64,000 bases of DNA from assembly GCF_000282335.1 (NCBI RefSeq), contig NZ_AKJM01000038.1, positions 1-64,000 on the forward strand, in the 5' to 3' direction. Numbering within the stretch: the stretch's first letter is position 1; every line of letters begins with the position of its first letter. This DNA is from Pseudomonas sp. GM48. Lineage in GTDB: Bacteria; Pseudomonadota; Gammaproteobacteria; Pseudomonadales; Pseudomonadaceae. The notes beneath the pieces are model-generated. The model was not told the DNA's origin and did not search any database. It saw only the letters and a program-made list of their open reading frames with translations. Both the position numbers and the translations under genes were made by a program. Below are positions 53,818-62,600 of this stretch, piece after piece.

Positions 53818-54144
53818 TTAAACCGGCATCTGCATGATGTCTTGGTAAGCCTGAACCAGCTTGTTGCGCACTTGGGTCAACGCCTGGAATGACACGCTGG
53901 CCTTCTGCGAGGAAATCATCACGTCGGTCAGGTCGACGCCGCTTTTGCCGATTTCGAAGGCACTGGCCAACTGATTGGAAGCCTGTTGGGTGTCGTTCAC
54001 TTTATTGACGGCCTGACCGAGCATGTCGGAAAAGCTGCTACCCGCCACTTCAGGGACGGCAGCCGACTTCGGCGCAGACATGGCGTCCATTTGCATGGCA
54101 CGCATATCCAGCATCAACCGATTGAATTCAATACCTTGGCTCAT
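53818..54144 (-). CDS. fliE: Flagellar hook-basal body complex protein FliE
   Basis: A 108-residue rod-base protein that links the MS ring to the rod. It shows the conserved C-terminal segment [20 protein letters not shown] and [15 protein letters not shown] chose the ATG at 54144 ([10 protein letters not shown]), which follows AGAGAGAAACC. It is the first gene of fliE-fliJ, behind a near-consensus sigma-54 element. Confidence 0.95.
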   Translation of the reverse strand: MSQGIEFNRLMLDMRAMQMDAMSAPKSAAVPEVAGSSFSDMLGQAVNKVNDTQQASNQLASAFEIGKSGVDLTDVMISSQKASVSFQALTQVRNKLVQAYQDIMQMPV

Positions 54145-54203
54145 GGTTTCTCTCTTTGACGACCCGCAATTTTTTGACACTCACTCGGCGGGTATTGAGG
54201 TGT

Positions 54204-54221
54204 TAGCAACAAGGGTGCCAG
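54204..54221 (-). promoter_or_regulatory. Sigma-54 type promoter for fliE
   Basis: On the minus strand, CTGGCACCCTTGTTGCTA matches TGGCAC-N5-TTGC perfectly, with GG and GC ten bases apart. It lies 60 bases upstream of the fliE start. In P. aeruginosa this operon depends on RpoN and FleR. Confidence 0.9.
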
Positions 54222-54265
54222 CTCCGTGACTGCTCTAAACAAAAGCCAATACCACCGCAAACAAA

Positions 54266-54355
54266 TGTGGGAGCGGGCTTGCTCGCGAAAGCTGTAGACC
54301 AGTCAGCATCTCTGTTGAATGGAAAACCGTATTCGCGAGCAAGCCCGCTCCCACA
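54266..54355. repeat. REPIN, GGGC-arm class, between fleR and fliE
   Basis: A 90-base unit with arms TGTGGGAGCGGGCTTGCTCG and complement, and a spacer (CAGCATCTCTGTTGAATGG) related in layout to those at 1956 and 12226. It lies between the end of fleR and the fliE promoter, where it could insulate the two transcripts. Confidence 0.88.
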
Positions 54356-54383
54356 TTTAGATCAATATTGATTCCGTCAACTT

Positions 54384-55769
54384 TCAGGTGGAGAACAAGT
54401 AGGCTTCCACATCCATGCCGGCATCGCGCATCTGCGCCAGCTTGTAGCGCAAGGTCCGCGGGCTGATACCCAGGCGCTCGGCCGCCTCTTTGCGGCGACC
54501 GCGCTCGGTGCGCAGGGTATCGATAATCATCTGGAACTCATGGCGACGCAGATCATCACCCAGCGCACCGGCCGACTCGGACTCGACCTCCACAGGACGC
54601 ACCGAAGCCTGCGCCAATGCCGGCAATGGTGCGCAAGTCACCGACCCGGCCAGGCAGAAATCCTGCGGCTGGATCAAGCCACCTTGCTGCAGAATCAGCG
54701 CACGCTGAATCGCGTTGTCCAGCTCGCGCACGTTACCCGGCCACGGATAACCGATCAGGCACGCCTGGGCCTCTGGCGACAATCTGGCCGCCGCATGCTT
54801 CATTTTATTGACGTGCCTGGCCAGCAGACGCTCGGCCAGCGGCAGGATGTCGGCGGTGCGTTCGCGCAACGGACGCCAGGCCAGGGGAAACACCGACAGG
54901 CGATAATAGAGATCCTCGCGGAAGCGCCCCGCCGCCACCTCCCCCGCCAAGTCGCGATTGGTGGTTGCGACCACACGAATATCCAGCGCGATCGGTTTGC
55001 GCGCCCCGACCCTTTCAACCTCGCGCTCTTGCAACACGCGCAGCAATTTGGCCTGAAGCCCCAGGGGCATTTCGGAAATTTCGTCGAGCAGGAGGGTGCC
55101 GCCGTCGGCCTGCTCGAACTTGCCGGCTTGCGCGGCAATGGCGCCGGTGAAGGAACCCTTCTCGTGACCGAACAACGTCGCTTCGAGCATGTTGTCCGGA
55201 ATCGCCGCGCAGTTGATCGCAATGAACGGCTGGCTGGCGCGATGAGAATGCTGATGGATGTAACGCGCCAGCACTTCCTTGCCCGTGCCCGACTCGCCTG
55301 ATATCAACACCGTGGAATCGCTACGTGCAACCCGTGCCGCCAACTCGAGCAACTGTGCGCTCGCCGGCTCGAACGCCACCGGCCCTTCACCCTCGGTCAG
55401 GCCCAGACTGCCCAAGGCATGACGCCCCACCAGATCGAGCAACGCCTTGGGCTCGAATGGTTTGACCAGGTAATCCGCAGCGCCCTGGCGCATCGCATCG
55501 ACCGCACGTTCGACCGCACCGTGAGCTGTCATCAACAACACCGGCAATTGCGGCTGCCGCGCTCGCAACATGCCCAGCAACTGGTGGCCGTCCATACCAG
55601 GCATGTTGACGTCACTGACCACCAGGCTGAAGGCCTCGCCGCCGACGGCAGCCAACGCCTCCTCCGCCGACCCCACCGCCTTGTAATCATGCCCCGCGAG
55701 CATTAGCGTATCGGCCAGCGCTTCGCGCAACGCACGGTCATCCTCGACCAGCAGAACCTTGATACCCAT
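54384..55769 (-). CDS. fleR: Sigma-54-dependent response regulator FleR
   Basis: A 461-residue NtrC-type activator. The receiver has LLVEDD and phosphorylated D53 in LVVSDVNMPG. The AAA+ domain has Walker A GESGTGKE, the sigma-54 contact loop GSFTGA (in HEKGSFTGAIAA) and DGGTLLLDEISEMP. The Fis-type helix-turn-helix lies at the C-terminus (RRKEAAERLGISPRTLRYKL). I chose the ATG at 55769. It activates class III genes such as fliE and is encoded five bases after its kinase, fleS. Confidence 0.96.
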   Translation of the reverse strand: MGIKVLLVEDDRALREALADTLMLAGHDYKAVGSAEEALAAVGGEAFSLVVSDVNMPGMDGHQLLGMLRARQPQLPVLLMTAHGAVERAVDAMRQGAADYLVKPFEPKALLDLVGRHALGSLGLTEGEGPVAFEPASAQLLELAARVARSDSTVLISGESGTGKEVLARYIHQHSHRASQPFIAINCAAIPDNMLEATLFGHEKGSFTGAIAAQAGKFEQADGGTLLLDEISEMPLGLQAKLLRVLQEREVERVGARKPIALDIRVVATTNRDLAGEVAAGRFREDLYYRLSVFPLAWRPLRERTADILPLAERLLARHVNKMKHAAARLSPEAQACLIGYPWPGNVRELDNAIQRALILQQGGLIQPQDFCLAGSVTCAPLPALAQASVRPVEVESESAGALGDDLRRHEFQMIIDTLRTERGRRKEAAERLGISPRTLRYKLAQMRDAGMDVEAYLFST

Positions 55770-55774
55770 CTGTG

Positions 55775-56971
55775 TCACTCCGCTCCTTGAGCGTTGCTGA
55801 ACAACGGCAGGATCACCTGCGCACAAGTGCCGCGACCGAGCCGCGAACGCAGCTGTAATTCTCCTTGATGAGCACGCGCCACCGCCTTGACCACGGTCAG
55901 GCCAAGACCTGTGCCGGTGGCCTTGGTGGTAAAAAAGGGTTCGCCCAATCGCGCCAGAACGGCGGCCTCTATACCGCCGCCACTGTCACTGACGCACAGG
56001 CGCAGGTTGTTGCCGCGGGTGTAGAGGTGAATCTTGAGGCGCAATTGACTGGCACTGGCCTGAATGGCGTTTTCGATCAGATTGAGGATCGCGCCGACCA
56101 GCGTGTCGCGATTGCACAGCAACTCCCCCGAATGACTGTCGCACTGCCAGCGGATCGGCAGATCCTGCACGTGGGTCAGCGCTGCCGCTTGCAACGACTG
56201 CATCAATTGACCGGGTGTCACACGGTCGGTCAGCGGCAACTCGCCACGGGCGAAGACCAACATGTCGCGCACCTGGTGCTCCAGCTCGTGCAGGCGCTCC
56301 TTGAGGCGCCCGGCAAAACGCTGCTGGGTAGCGACCGGCAGCTCTTGCTCGGTCAAATGACTGGCGTACAGCAACGCGGCGGACAATGGCGTACGTATCT
56401 GATGAGCCAACGAAGCGACCATGCGCCCCAGCGACGACAGACGCTCATGGCGGGCCAGTTGATCCTGCAGATGGCGGGTTTCAGTCAGGTCGTTGAGCAA
56501 CACCAACTGGCCGGGCTCGGCGTCCAGCGAGCGCGTGGCGATCGACAGACGCCGACCATCCTTGAGGGAGATTTCATGACCATCGTCTTCGCGAGGTGCA
56601 AAACAACGGGCAATGACGTGGCGCCACAATTCACCTTCGAGCGGCAGCCCCAGCAACTCGCACGCCGCCGGATTGGCTTCGCGCACGATGCCCTGGGCGT
56701 CAATGACGATGACACCGCCGGGTAACAGATCAAGGAGGTTTTGCAGGCGGTTGGCCAGGCGCTCTTTTTCCGCCAGCTCCTGCATGCGCTGGGCGCTGAC
56801 CACCGCCAGTTCACCCTTGAGCTCGGTGACCCGGGCTTCAAGCATGCTGTAGGAGTCGGTCAACTGGCTCGACATCTGATTAAACAGTGCGAATGCCTGC
56901 TCAAGGCCAAGCCGGCTCGCCTGCTCTACGGACGCATCAGGGACAGGAGACATCTGGGCGGCTTGGGGCAT
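55775..56971 (-). CDS. fleS: Flagellar sensor kinase FleS
   Basis: A 398-residue cytoplasmic histidine kinase with no membrane helices. It has a coiled-coil N-terminus, a PAS domain (about residues 75-170, PGGVIVIDAQGIVREANPAA), a HisKA domain with SLAHQIRTPLSAAL, and HATPase motifs NLIENAIQA, VSDSGGG and TGLGLTVVKAVARAH. The partner is FleR. A sigma-54 element lies 53 bases upstream of the start. Confidence 0.95.
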   Translation of the reverse strand: MPQAAQMSPVPDASVEQASRLGLEQAFALFNQMSSQLTDSYSMLEARVTELKGELAVVSAQRMQELAEKERLANRLQNLLDLLPGGVIVIDAQGIVREANPAACELLGLPLEGELWRHVIARCFAPREDDGHEISLKDGRRLSIATRSLDAEPGQLVLLNDLTETRHLQDQLARHERLSSLGRMVASLAHQIRTPLSAALLYASHLTEQELPVATQQRFAGRLKERLHELEHQVRDMLVFARGELPLTDRVTPGQLMQSLQAAALTHVQDLPIRWQCDSHSGELLCNRDTLVGAILNLIENAIQASASQLRLKIHLYTRGNNLRLCVSDSGGGIEAAVLARLGEPFFTTKATGTGLGLTVVKAVARAHQGELQLRSRLGRGTCAQVILPLFSNAQGAE

Positions 56972-57023
56972 CGTGCTCTCTCGCTTGGCTGACCGTCAGT
57001 TAAACGGAACGTTGCGAGGGACG

Positions 57024-57041
57024 TAGCAATACCCGTGCCTA
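57024..57041 (-). promoter_or_regulatory. Sigma-54 type promoter for fleSR
   Basis: On the minus strand, TAGGCACGGGTATTGCTA has GGCACG and TTGCT with the correct ten-base GG-GC spacing. It lies 53 bases upstream of fleS. In P. aeruginosa, fleSR is activated by FleQ through RpoN. Confidence 0.75.
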
Positions 57042-57081
57042 AAAAAAGCTTCTTATAAATCAATGGATTGAAAAACAGGCG

Positions 57082-58557
57082 TCAATCATCCGCCTGCTCA
57101 TCTCCATCTCGACGGCTCATGCCGTACTTGCGCATCTTTTCTACCAGCGTGGTACGACGGATACGAAGCCGCTCGGCCGCGCGCGCCACAATGCCATTGG
57201 CGTCATCCAGCGCCTGCTGAATCAACCCCTGCTCCAGACCGCCAAGGTAGTCCTTCAGGTCCAGGCCTTCCGGCGGCAACAGGGCATTGGCCGTGAAGTC
57301 TTGCGAATGACCGTTGATGGCCACGCGCTCTTCCAGATCACTGCGCAGACTGTCGACCATTTGCTCGTCTTCATCGTCGACGTAGCGGAACTTCTTCGGC
57401 AACTCGACCACGCCGATCACGCCGTACGGATGCATGATCGCCATGCGCTCCACCAGGTTGGCCAGTTCACGGACGTTGCCCGGCCAGCCATGGCGGCACA
57501 GCGACATGATCGCCGCCGAGTTGAAGCGAATTGAACCGCGCTTCTCGTGCTCCATGCGCGAGATCAGCTCGTTCATCAGCAGCGGAATGTCTTCGACGCG
57601 TTCACGCAGCGGCGCCATCTCGATCGGGAACACATTCAGGCGGTAGTACAAGTCTTCGCGGAACGTGCCGATCTCGATCATGCTTTCGAGATTCTTGTGG
57701 GTCGCCGCAATGATGCGCACGTCGACGCTCTGGGTCTTGTTGCTACCCACGCGCTCGAAGGTGCGCTCCTGCAACACGCGCAGCAGCTTGACCTGCATCG
57801 GCAGCGGCATGTCGCCGATTTCATCAAGGAACAGGGTGCCGCCATTGGCCAGTTCGAATCGACCTGCGCGGCTGGTGATTGCGCCGGTGAAGGCACCCTT
57901 CTCATGACCGAACAATTCGCTTTCCAGCAACTCGGCCGGGATCGCCCCGCAGTTGACCGGCACGAACGGCGCCTCGCGGCGCTTGGAATGGTAATGCAGG
58001 TTGCGCGCAACCACTTCCTTGCCAGTGCCGGACTCACCGAGGATCAGCACGCTGGCATCGGTGTCGGCTACTTGCTGCATCATTTGGCGAACGTGTTGAA
58101 TCGCCCGACTGGTGCCGACAAGACTGCGGAAAAGATTGGGTTCGCGATGACGACCGCGCTCGCGGGCCTGGTCGTACATCTCGCGATAGACCTGGGCACG
58201 GTGCAGCGAGTCGAGCAATTTGCTGTAGCTGGGTGGCATTTCGAGAGTCGAAAGCACTCGACGACGCTGGTCTTCCGGCAAGTCAATGGAAAAATTATCA
58301 CCCATTAACAAAACCGGAAGGAACTCATCCCAGGTCGAGAGTGTCTTTAACAAGCCCAGAAGTGCACCAGGAGCATTTACCGTCCCGATGAGGACACAGA
58401 TTACTTCACGACTTGACGACAAAGAGCCGACAGCCTGCTGCCAGTCATGGCTACCGCAGGGTAAATTTTCTTCGCCGAGAAAATTCAAAATCACCGCCAT
58501 GTCGCGGCGGCAGACGCTATCGTCATCAATAAGCAGAATTTTGGTTTCACGCCACAT
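57082..58557 (-). CDS. fleQ: Flagellar master regulator FleQ
   Basis: A 491-residue sigma-54 enhancer-binding protein and c-di-GMP receptor. The N-terminal FleQ domain is receiver-like but lacks the usual phosphorylated aspartate motif (residues 60-65 read VNAPGA). The AAA+ domain has Walker A GESGTGK (174-180) and GAFTGA (221-226), and the Fis helix-turn-helix lies near the end ([20 protein letters not shown]). FleQ activates early flagellar genes with RpoN and represses exopolysaccharide genes until c-di-GMP binds. It is followed by fleS and preceded by fliT with a 172-base gap. Confidence 0.97.
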   Translation of the reverse strand: MWRETKILLIDDDSVCRRDMAVILNFLGEENLPCGSHDWQQAVGSLSSSREVICVLIGTVNAPGALLGLLKTLSTWDEFLPVLLMGDNFSIDLPEDQRRRVLSTLEMPPSYSKLLDSLHRAQVYREMYDQARERGRHREPNLFRSLVGTSRAIQHVRQMMQQVADTDASVLILGESGTGKEVVARNLHYHSKRREAPFVPVNCGAIPAELLESELFGHEKGAFTGAITSRAGRFELANGGTLFLDEIGDMPLPMQVKLLRVLQERTFERVGSNKTQSVDVRIIAATHKNLESMIEIGTFREDLYYRLNVFPIEMAPLRERVEDIPLLMNELISRMEHEKRGSIRFNSAAIMSLCRHGWPGNVRELANLVERMAIMHPYGVIGVVELPKKFRYVDDEDEQMVDSLRSDLEERVAINGHSQDFTANALLPPEGLDLKDYLGGLEQGLIQQALDDANGIVARAAERLRIRRTTLVEKMRKYGMSRRDGDEQADD

Positions 58558-58729
58558 GCAATAGCAACTTCCCTAGTCAACTCAATGCCCAAAATGCTGG
58601 GGCAAGCTAGACGCTTGCAGACACGTTATGCCTGAAGACGACTGAAATCTGGAACCAGCCACTAGTTAAGTCAAAAAACCGTGCACAGTCAAATTTATGG
58701 CGCACATGTCTGGATTAACTTGAGGTTAA

Positions 58730-59026
58730 TTATCCAAACAGATGGTAAACCTTTGCCGCGTTTCGCGCTTGCTGGATCTGAGACATTTCGTCGACTATCG
58801 CCTGCCTCTCACCCATCGCTACCTCAAGCAGCTGCTTGTAGACATACAGCAACTCCTCAAGGTTGTTGCGCAGTAACTCCTCGTCCAGCGAAGCCTCGCT
58901 CAAGACGTCTTCCATGCAGGAACGGCAATCCAGGTCCAATTGACCGATGGCTTCCCAGTTGCGCTCGGCCAGAGCACCGACCAGCGCTTCGCGAGTTTGT
59001 TCTATTCGCTGCAATACAAGACTCAT
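58730..59026 (-). CDS. fliT: Flagellar protein FliT-like export chaperone
   Basis: A 98-residue helical protein. It has the short FliT layout: an N-terminal helix on QRIEQTREALVGALAERNWE, a central CRSCMEDVL segment, and a C-terminal helix ending AKVYHLFG. I chose the ATG at 59026, which follows AAGGAGAT. It is directly after fliS (10 bases) and is inferred to be the FliD chaperone. Confidence 0.82.
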   Translation of the reverse strand: MSLVLQRIEQTREALVGALAERNWEAIGQLDLDCRSCMEDVLSEASLDEELLRNNLEELLYVYKQLLEVAMGERQAIVDEMSQIQQARNAAKVYHLFG

Positions 59027-59036
59027 GGCGATCTCC

Positions 59037-59432
59037 TTAGAACTGCGGACCTGGCTCAGCAATGCCGTCCCAGCCTTCTTTCACCGTGCGCAGCAAGCCT
59101 GCGACCTCATCGAGAATTTTCGGATCGCTGCTGACGTTCGCCTCGGCCAGGCGCTTCATCATGTAGATGTAAAGACTGTCGAGTTCGCCCACGGTATCGG
59201 CGCAGTTTTCAAGATCCAGACCTTCACGCAAGCCACCGATGATGCCAATCGCCTTGCTGATCGACAGGCACTTGCCGGGAATGTCCTTGCGCTCCAGGGC
59301 ACCTTTGGCCTGGGCGATACGGTCCAGGCCACCTTCCATGAGCATTTGCACCAAACGATGCGGACTCGCTTCGGACGTCTGGGCGTGTGCGCCCACTTTC
59401 TGATACTGCCGAAGGGCTAACATTGGATTCAT
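59037..59432 (-). CDS. fliS: Flagellin export chaperone FliS
   Basis: A 131-residue helical chaperone that binds FliC's C-terminus. It has the typical ASPHRLVQMLMEGGLDRIAQAKG (quoted in part as ASPHRLVQMLMEGGLDR) and LDSLYIYMMKRLAEANVSSD. It is 129 bases after fliD and behind a terminator, with its own sigma-28 type element. FliT follows. Confidence 0.93.
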   Translation of the reverse strand: MNPMLALRQYQKVGAHAQTSEASPHRLVQMLMEGGLDRIAQAKGALERKDIPGKCLSISKAIGIIGGLREGLDLENCADTVGELDSLYIYMMKRLAEANVSSDPKILDEVAGLLRTVKEGWDGIAEPGPQF

Positions 59433-59469
59433 GTTCTACCTCATTACCACAATGACTCGTATGACCAGT

Positions 59470-59496
59470 GTATCGTCCGCGAACCAAGGAACTTTA
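59470..59496 (-). promoter_or_regulatory. Sigma-28 type promoter for fliS-fliT
   Basis: On the minus strand, TAAA (59496-59493), a 15-base spacer and GACGATAC (59477-59470) match TAAA-N15-GCCGATAA with two mismatches. It lies 37 bases upstream of the fliS start and downstream of the terminator after fliD. Confidence 0.65.
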
Positions 59497-59504
59497 GATC
59501 AAAA

Positions 59505-59549
59505 GACAAAAACCCGGCACACGCGAAAATGCGTAGCCGGGTTTTTGTC
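59505..59549 (-). terminator. Rho-independent terminator after fliD
   Basis: ACAAAAACCCGGC and its complement GCCGGGTTTTTGT form a 13-base stem around an 18-base loop, with T-tracts at both ends. It is 12 bases after the fliD stop codon on the minus strand. Confidence 0.9.
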
Positions 59550-59561
59550 GTCAGCTCATGA

Positions 59562-60998
59562 CTAGCTGTTGGACTTCTGGGCGTTCAAGGAAGTGAAGAA
59601 CGAGGTAATGCTCGTCGCTGTCGCTTTCATTTGCCCGACCAAAAGGTCCATGGCGTTGTATTTGGCGGTCAACGTCTTGGTCATGTTGGCGACGCGCAAG
59701 TCCAGTGCAGACTGCTGATTTGAAAGGTTCTTGCTCACGCTCTGCAGGTTGGTATTGCGCTGATCGAGCAAGCCACCGGTCTGCACATAAGGTTTGATTG
59801 CAGTGCCCATGCGCGCCAGCAGGCCGTTGGTCGCGTTGGTTCCGCTGAACAACTGCTGCACCTGGCCACTCATACCGCCGACGGACATCGACTTGCCGAA
59901 CGCGACAGTGTCGAACGCCAGATTTCCGGTTTTCTGGTCTGTCATCACACCAATCTGCGACAGCACGGCCAATGCCCCGCCCGCTCCGGGAGCCGTCAGC
60001 ACGCCGCGGATATCGGAGATCAGCGCACGCGGCATCGAGTCACCGGTAAACGCCGCCTGAACCGTCAGATTGCCATCGGCATCCGCTGTCGCCTTGGACA
60101 GGGAATTAATGGTGTTCATCAGGGTGTTGTAGGAATCAACGAACGACTGGATCGACGTTTGCAAGCCGGTGGTGTTAGTCGCAACGGTGACGGTCGCCGC
60201 CGCCGGTGGCGTACCCGGGCTCACGGACGCCAGGTTCAGGGTCAAACCACTCACTGCACCGGTCACCGTATTGCTCTTGCTGGTCACCGCCAGACCATCG
60301 ATGGTCAGCGACGCATCCACAGCAATCCCGTTGACAGCGCCCGAAGCGGACGCCGAAGGGTTAGCGCCCATCGGTTGGGTACCGTCGATTGCAAGGCCGG
60401 CGATACCGCTGACGGTCAGGTCGGAACCCGCACCGGTCTTGCTGGAACTGATCACCAGGCGCGACGCACCGCTGCTGTCGGTCACGATGTTGGCAGAAAT
60501 ACCATTACTCGCCTGCGCAGAGTTGATGGCATCCCGGGTGCTCTGCAAGGTCGCATTGGCTGGAATCGTGACATCGTAATCAGTGCCATTCTGACTGATT
60601 TTCAAAGTACCACTCGGAATGGCACTGGCGGCACCGCCGGCAAAAGAAGCACTGGCTACTTTCGAGCTGGTGGCCAGGTTGTTCACAACAACGCTGTAGG
60701 TACCGGCAACTGCGGTATTGTCGGAAGTTGCGCCCAGAATCGACGGGGTACCCGAAGTGGCGGTGAAACCCGCAAACGCTGGATTGGTCTTGCTACCGAG
60801 ATTGGTCAGCGCCGTCTGAAAGGCCGTCAGTGCGCTTTTCAGGGAACCGACACCGGAAATCTTCAGCGTGTTGGTTTTGGTCTGAGTATCGATCTGCGTC
60901 TGTTTCGCCGACTTGTCGGCGTTGACCAGCGCAGTAACGATCGCACCGATATCCAGGCCAGAGCCTAAGCCCGTACCCGGTAAAATTGGACTTGCCAT
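59562..60998 (-). CDS. fliD: Flagellar filament cap protein FliD
   Basis: A 478-residue filament cap protein. The N-terminal D0-like helix (GLGSGLDIGAIVTALVNADK) and the C-terminal helix (NQQSALDLRVANMTKTLTAK) form the coiled-coil legs, and the central Ala/Gly/Thr/Ser-rich domains match the family. I chose the ATG at 60998 (MASPILPGTG), which follows AAGGGAG. It lies 82 bases after flaG, with a weak sigma-54 type element upstream. Confidence 0.95.
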   Translation of the reverse strand: MASPILPGTGLGSGLDIGAIVTALVNADKSAKQTQIDTQTKTNTLKISGVGSLKSALTAFQTALTNLGSKTNPAFAGFTATSGTPSILGATSDNTAVAGTYSVVVNNLATSSKVASASFAGGAASAIPSGTLKISQNGTDYDVTIPANATLQSTRDAINSAQASNGISANIVTDSSGASRLVISSSKTGAGSDLTVSGIAGLAIDGTQPMGANPSASASGAVNGIAVDASLTIDGLAVTSKSNTVTGAVSGLTLNLASVSPGTPPAAATVTVATNTTGLQTSIQSFVDSYNTLMNTINSLSKATADADGNLTVQAAFTGDSMPRALISDIRGVLTAPGAGGALAVLSQIGVMTDQKTGNLAFDTVAFGKSMSVGGMSGQVQQLFSGTNATNGLLARMGTAIKPYVQTGGLLDQRNTNLQSVSKNLSNQQSALDLRVANMTKTLTAKYNAMDLLVGQMKATATSITSFFTSLNAQKSNS

Positions 60999-61032
60999 TT
61001 TGCGTCTCCCTTCAGGTTGCTGCCGCTCTTTT

Positions 61033-61051
61033 GACCAATACCTGCGCCAAA
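61033..61051 (-). promoter_or_regulatory. Possible sigma-54 type promoter for fliD
   Basis: On the minus strand, CTTTGGCGCAGGTATTGGTC (in part) resembles TTGGCAC-N5-TTGC, but the -12 box has GG rather than the nearly invariant GC. It lies 35 bases upstream of the fliD start. It is weaker than the other elements and may not be used. Confidence 0.35.
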
Positions 61052-61080
61052 GAACGTACAAACACTATTCATGCCAGCTA

Positions 61081-61434
61081 TCAGACTTTGGCGTCGAACA
61101 ATACATGGCTCGCATTGCTCAGGCTTTCCGCCAGCTTGAGGGCCTCTGCGGAGGGAATCTGGCGCACGACTTCACCCGTTTCGCTTGCAATCACTTTGAC
61201 GACGACCTTTCCGGACTGCTCATCTATCGAGAATTCCAGATTGCGCTTGATCGACTGTACAAACTTTTCGATCTGCTGCACCGCCTGTTTCAAATGGGTG
61301 TCATCCGCTTCCAGTTTTTTATCCGCCACTGGAGTCACGCTCTCGGTTTCAGGCTTTTCCGGCGCTTTATCCGAGACAGTGCTCGCTGGCTGGGGAGCCG
61401 GATAAGACACGCCAAGCTTTACGCTCATCTCCAT
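61081..61434 (-). CDS. flaG: Flagellar protein FlaG
   Basis: A 117-residue cytoplasmic protein of the FlaG family. It has a Pro/Ala-rich start, a central helix (EADDTHLKQAVQQIEKFVQS) and the conserved C-terminal part LEFSIDEQSGKVVVKVIASE then TGEVVRQIPSAEALKLAESL. Several ATGs are possible; the one at 61434 sits eight bases after AAGAGG. It lies between fliC and fliD, a common position. The role in filament length is inferred from other species. Confidence 0.9.
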   Translation of the reverse strand: MEMSVKLGVSYPAPQPASTVSDKAPEKPETESVTPVADKKLEADDTHLKQAVQQIEKFVQSIKRNLEFSIDEQSGKVVVKVIASETGEVVRQIPSAEALKLAESLSNASHVLFDAKV

Positions 61435-61452
61435 GCCCATCACCTCTTAACG

Positions 61453-61485
61453 TAAAAAGCGAGAGAGCGTGACCAGCACACTCCC
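61453..61485 (-). terminator. Likely terminator after fliC
   Basis: On the minus strand, GGGAGTGTG, loop CTGGT, CACGCTCTC forms a nine-base stem with two G-T pairs, and TCGCTTTTTAC follows. It lies about 22 bases after the fliC stop. Confidence 0.6.
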
Positions 61486-61506
61486 CCGCCTAAACTCATT
61501 CCGAAA

Positions 61507-62358
61507 TTACTGAAGCAGTTTCAGTACAGCGGAAGGCAGTTGGTTGGCTTGAGCCAGAACCGAGGTAGAAGCCTGTTGCAGGGTTTGCTGCTTGGTCAGG
61601 TTCGCGGTTTCTGCGGCGAAGTCGGTGTCTTGTACGCGACCTTGTGCAGCAGTGGTGTTTTCCACAATGTTCTGCAGGTTGGAGATGGTGCTGGTCAGAC
61701 GGTTCTGCGAAGCACCCAGGTTTGCGCGGGTGGCGTTGATTGTTGCCAGAGCAGCGTCGATCGCGGTGATCGCGTTGTCGATGTTGGCAGACAGGGTAGC
61801 GGAAGTCGCACCGGTCAGAACAACAGTACCGCTGCCTACGGACAGGGATACGGCGTCGAACTTGGAGCTCAGCACCAGGTCGATGCGGTTGGCCGAGCCA
61901 GTGTTGGCGCCGACCTGCAGTTGCATGGTACCAGCCGTACCGTCCAGCAGGTTTTTGCCGTTCAGGTTGGTGGAAGCAGAGATACGAGTGATCTCGTCAG
62001 ACATCTGAGCGAATTCGGAGTTGGTAGCGGTCTGGTCAGCAGTGCTGTTGGTACCGTTACGTGCTTTAACAGCCAGTTCACGCATACGCTGCAGAATGTC
62101 GGTCGAAGCTTGCAGAGCGCCTTCAGCGGTCTGGGCAACGGAGATACCGTCGTTGGCGTTCTGCACTGCCTGATTGCCACCACGGATCTGTGCAGACATG
62201 CGAGTTGCGATCTGCAGGCCAGCGGCGTCGTCTTTGGCGCTGTTGATTTTCAGGCCGGAAGACAGGCGAGCCATCGAAGTCGACAGAGCGTCGGTAGCAC
62301 GGTTCAGGTTTTTCTGAACGTTCAACGACGTGGTGTTGGTGTTTACTGTTAAAGCCAT
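61507..62358 (-). CDS. fliC: Flagellin FliC, short form
   Basis: A 283-residue filament protein. The conserved N-terminal D0/D1 part (ALTVNTNTTSLNVQKNLNRA, then SSGLKINSAKDDAAGLQIAT) and C-terminal part (LGASQNRLTSTISNLQNIVE, QASTSVLAQANQLPSAVLKL) make up almost the whole protein. The variable middle domain is only about 70 residues (around 130-195), so there are no large D2/D3 domains. A sigma-28 type element lies about 80 bases upstream, and the start follows GAGGAATTCGTC. The nearby glycosyltransferase may modify it. Confidence 0.97.
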   Translation of the reverse strand: MALTVNTNTTSLNVQKNLNRATDALSTSMARLSSGLKINSAKDDAAGLQIATRMSAQIRGGNQAVQNANDGISVAQTAEGALQASTDILQRMRELAVKARNGTNSTADQTATNSEFAQMSDEITRISASTNLNGKNLLDGTAGTMQLQVGANTGSANRIDLVLSSKFDAVSLSVGSGTVVLTGATSATLSANIDNAITAIDAALATINATRANLGASQNRLTSTISNLQNIVENTTAAQGRVQDTDFAAETANLTKQQTLQQASTSVLAQANQLPSAVLKLLQ

Positions 62359-62438
62359 GACGAATTCCTCGTTGGTTGGGTACTGCGGCTTCCGGCCCTG
62401 GCAACCGCCGGGTATGGCCTAGAGAACCTTCGTAATAG

Positions 62439-62465
62439 TTATCGTCGGGTTGGCAGGTTGCTTGA
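62439..62465 (-). promoter_or_regulatory. Sigma-28 type promoter for fliC
   Basis: On the minus strand, TCAA (62465-62462), 15 bases, then GACGATAA (62446-62439) match the flagellar consensus TCAAG/TAAA-N15-GCCGATAA with one mismatch in the -10. It is about 81 bases upstream of the fliC start codon, leaving room for a short leader. It is the likely FliA target. Confidence 0.8.
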
Positions 62466-62600
62466 GGGCTTTTTTGAAAAAAATTGCCATCACCCTGCCA
62501 CCCCCGAGAAAACAAGGGTTTAGTGCCCCTCAACCGCGAAAAAATGACGCCATAAAACCGTCCAGCCCACAAACGCCTGTGCCAAAGCTGTTGCCGCCCC

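Noticed and set aside
1956..54355. Recurring short palindromes that might be taken for a CRISPR array or phage attachment sites
   Set aside because: The copies are dispersed singly or as inverted pairs over tens of kilobases, not as direct repeats with regular unique spacers, and no cas or integrase genes are present. They fit REP/REPIN elements.
58558..58729. Possible sigma-70 promoter and Vfr site upstream of fleQ
   Set aside because: TTGACT with a 17-base spacer to TTAACT is present, but the -10 matches poorly and no convincing Vfr/CRP-type site is visible. Known regulation in P. aeruginosa alone does not justify a call.
58714..58730. ATTAAC-TTGAG-GTTAAT inverted repeat at the end of fliT
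   Set aside because: The arms are only six AT-rich bases with no T-tract in a useful position; it could be chance and I do not call it a terminator or operator.
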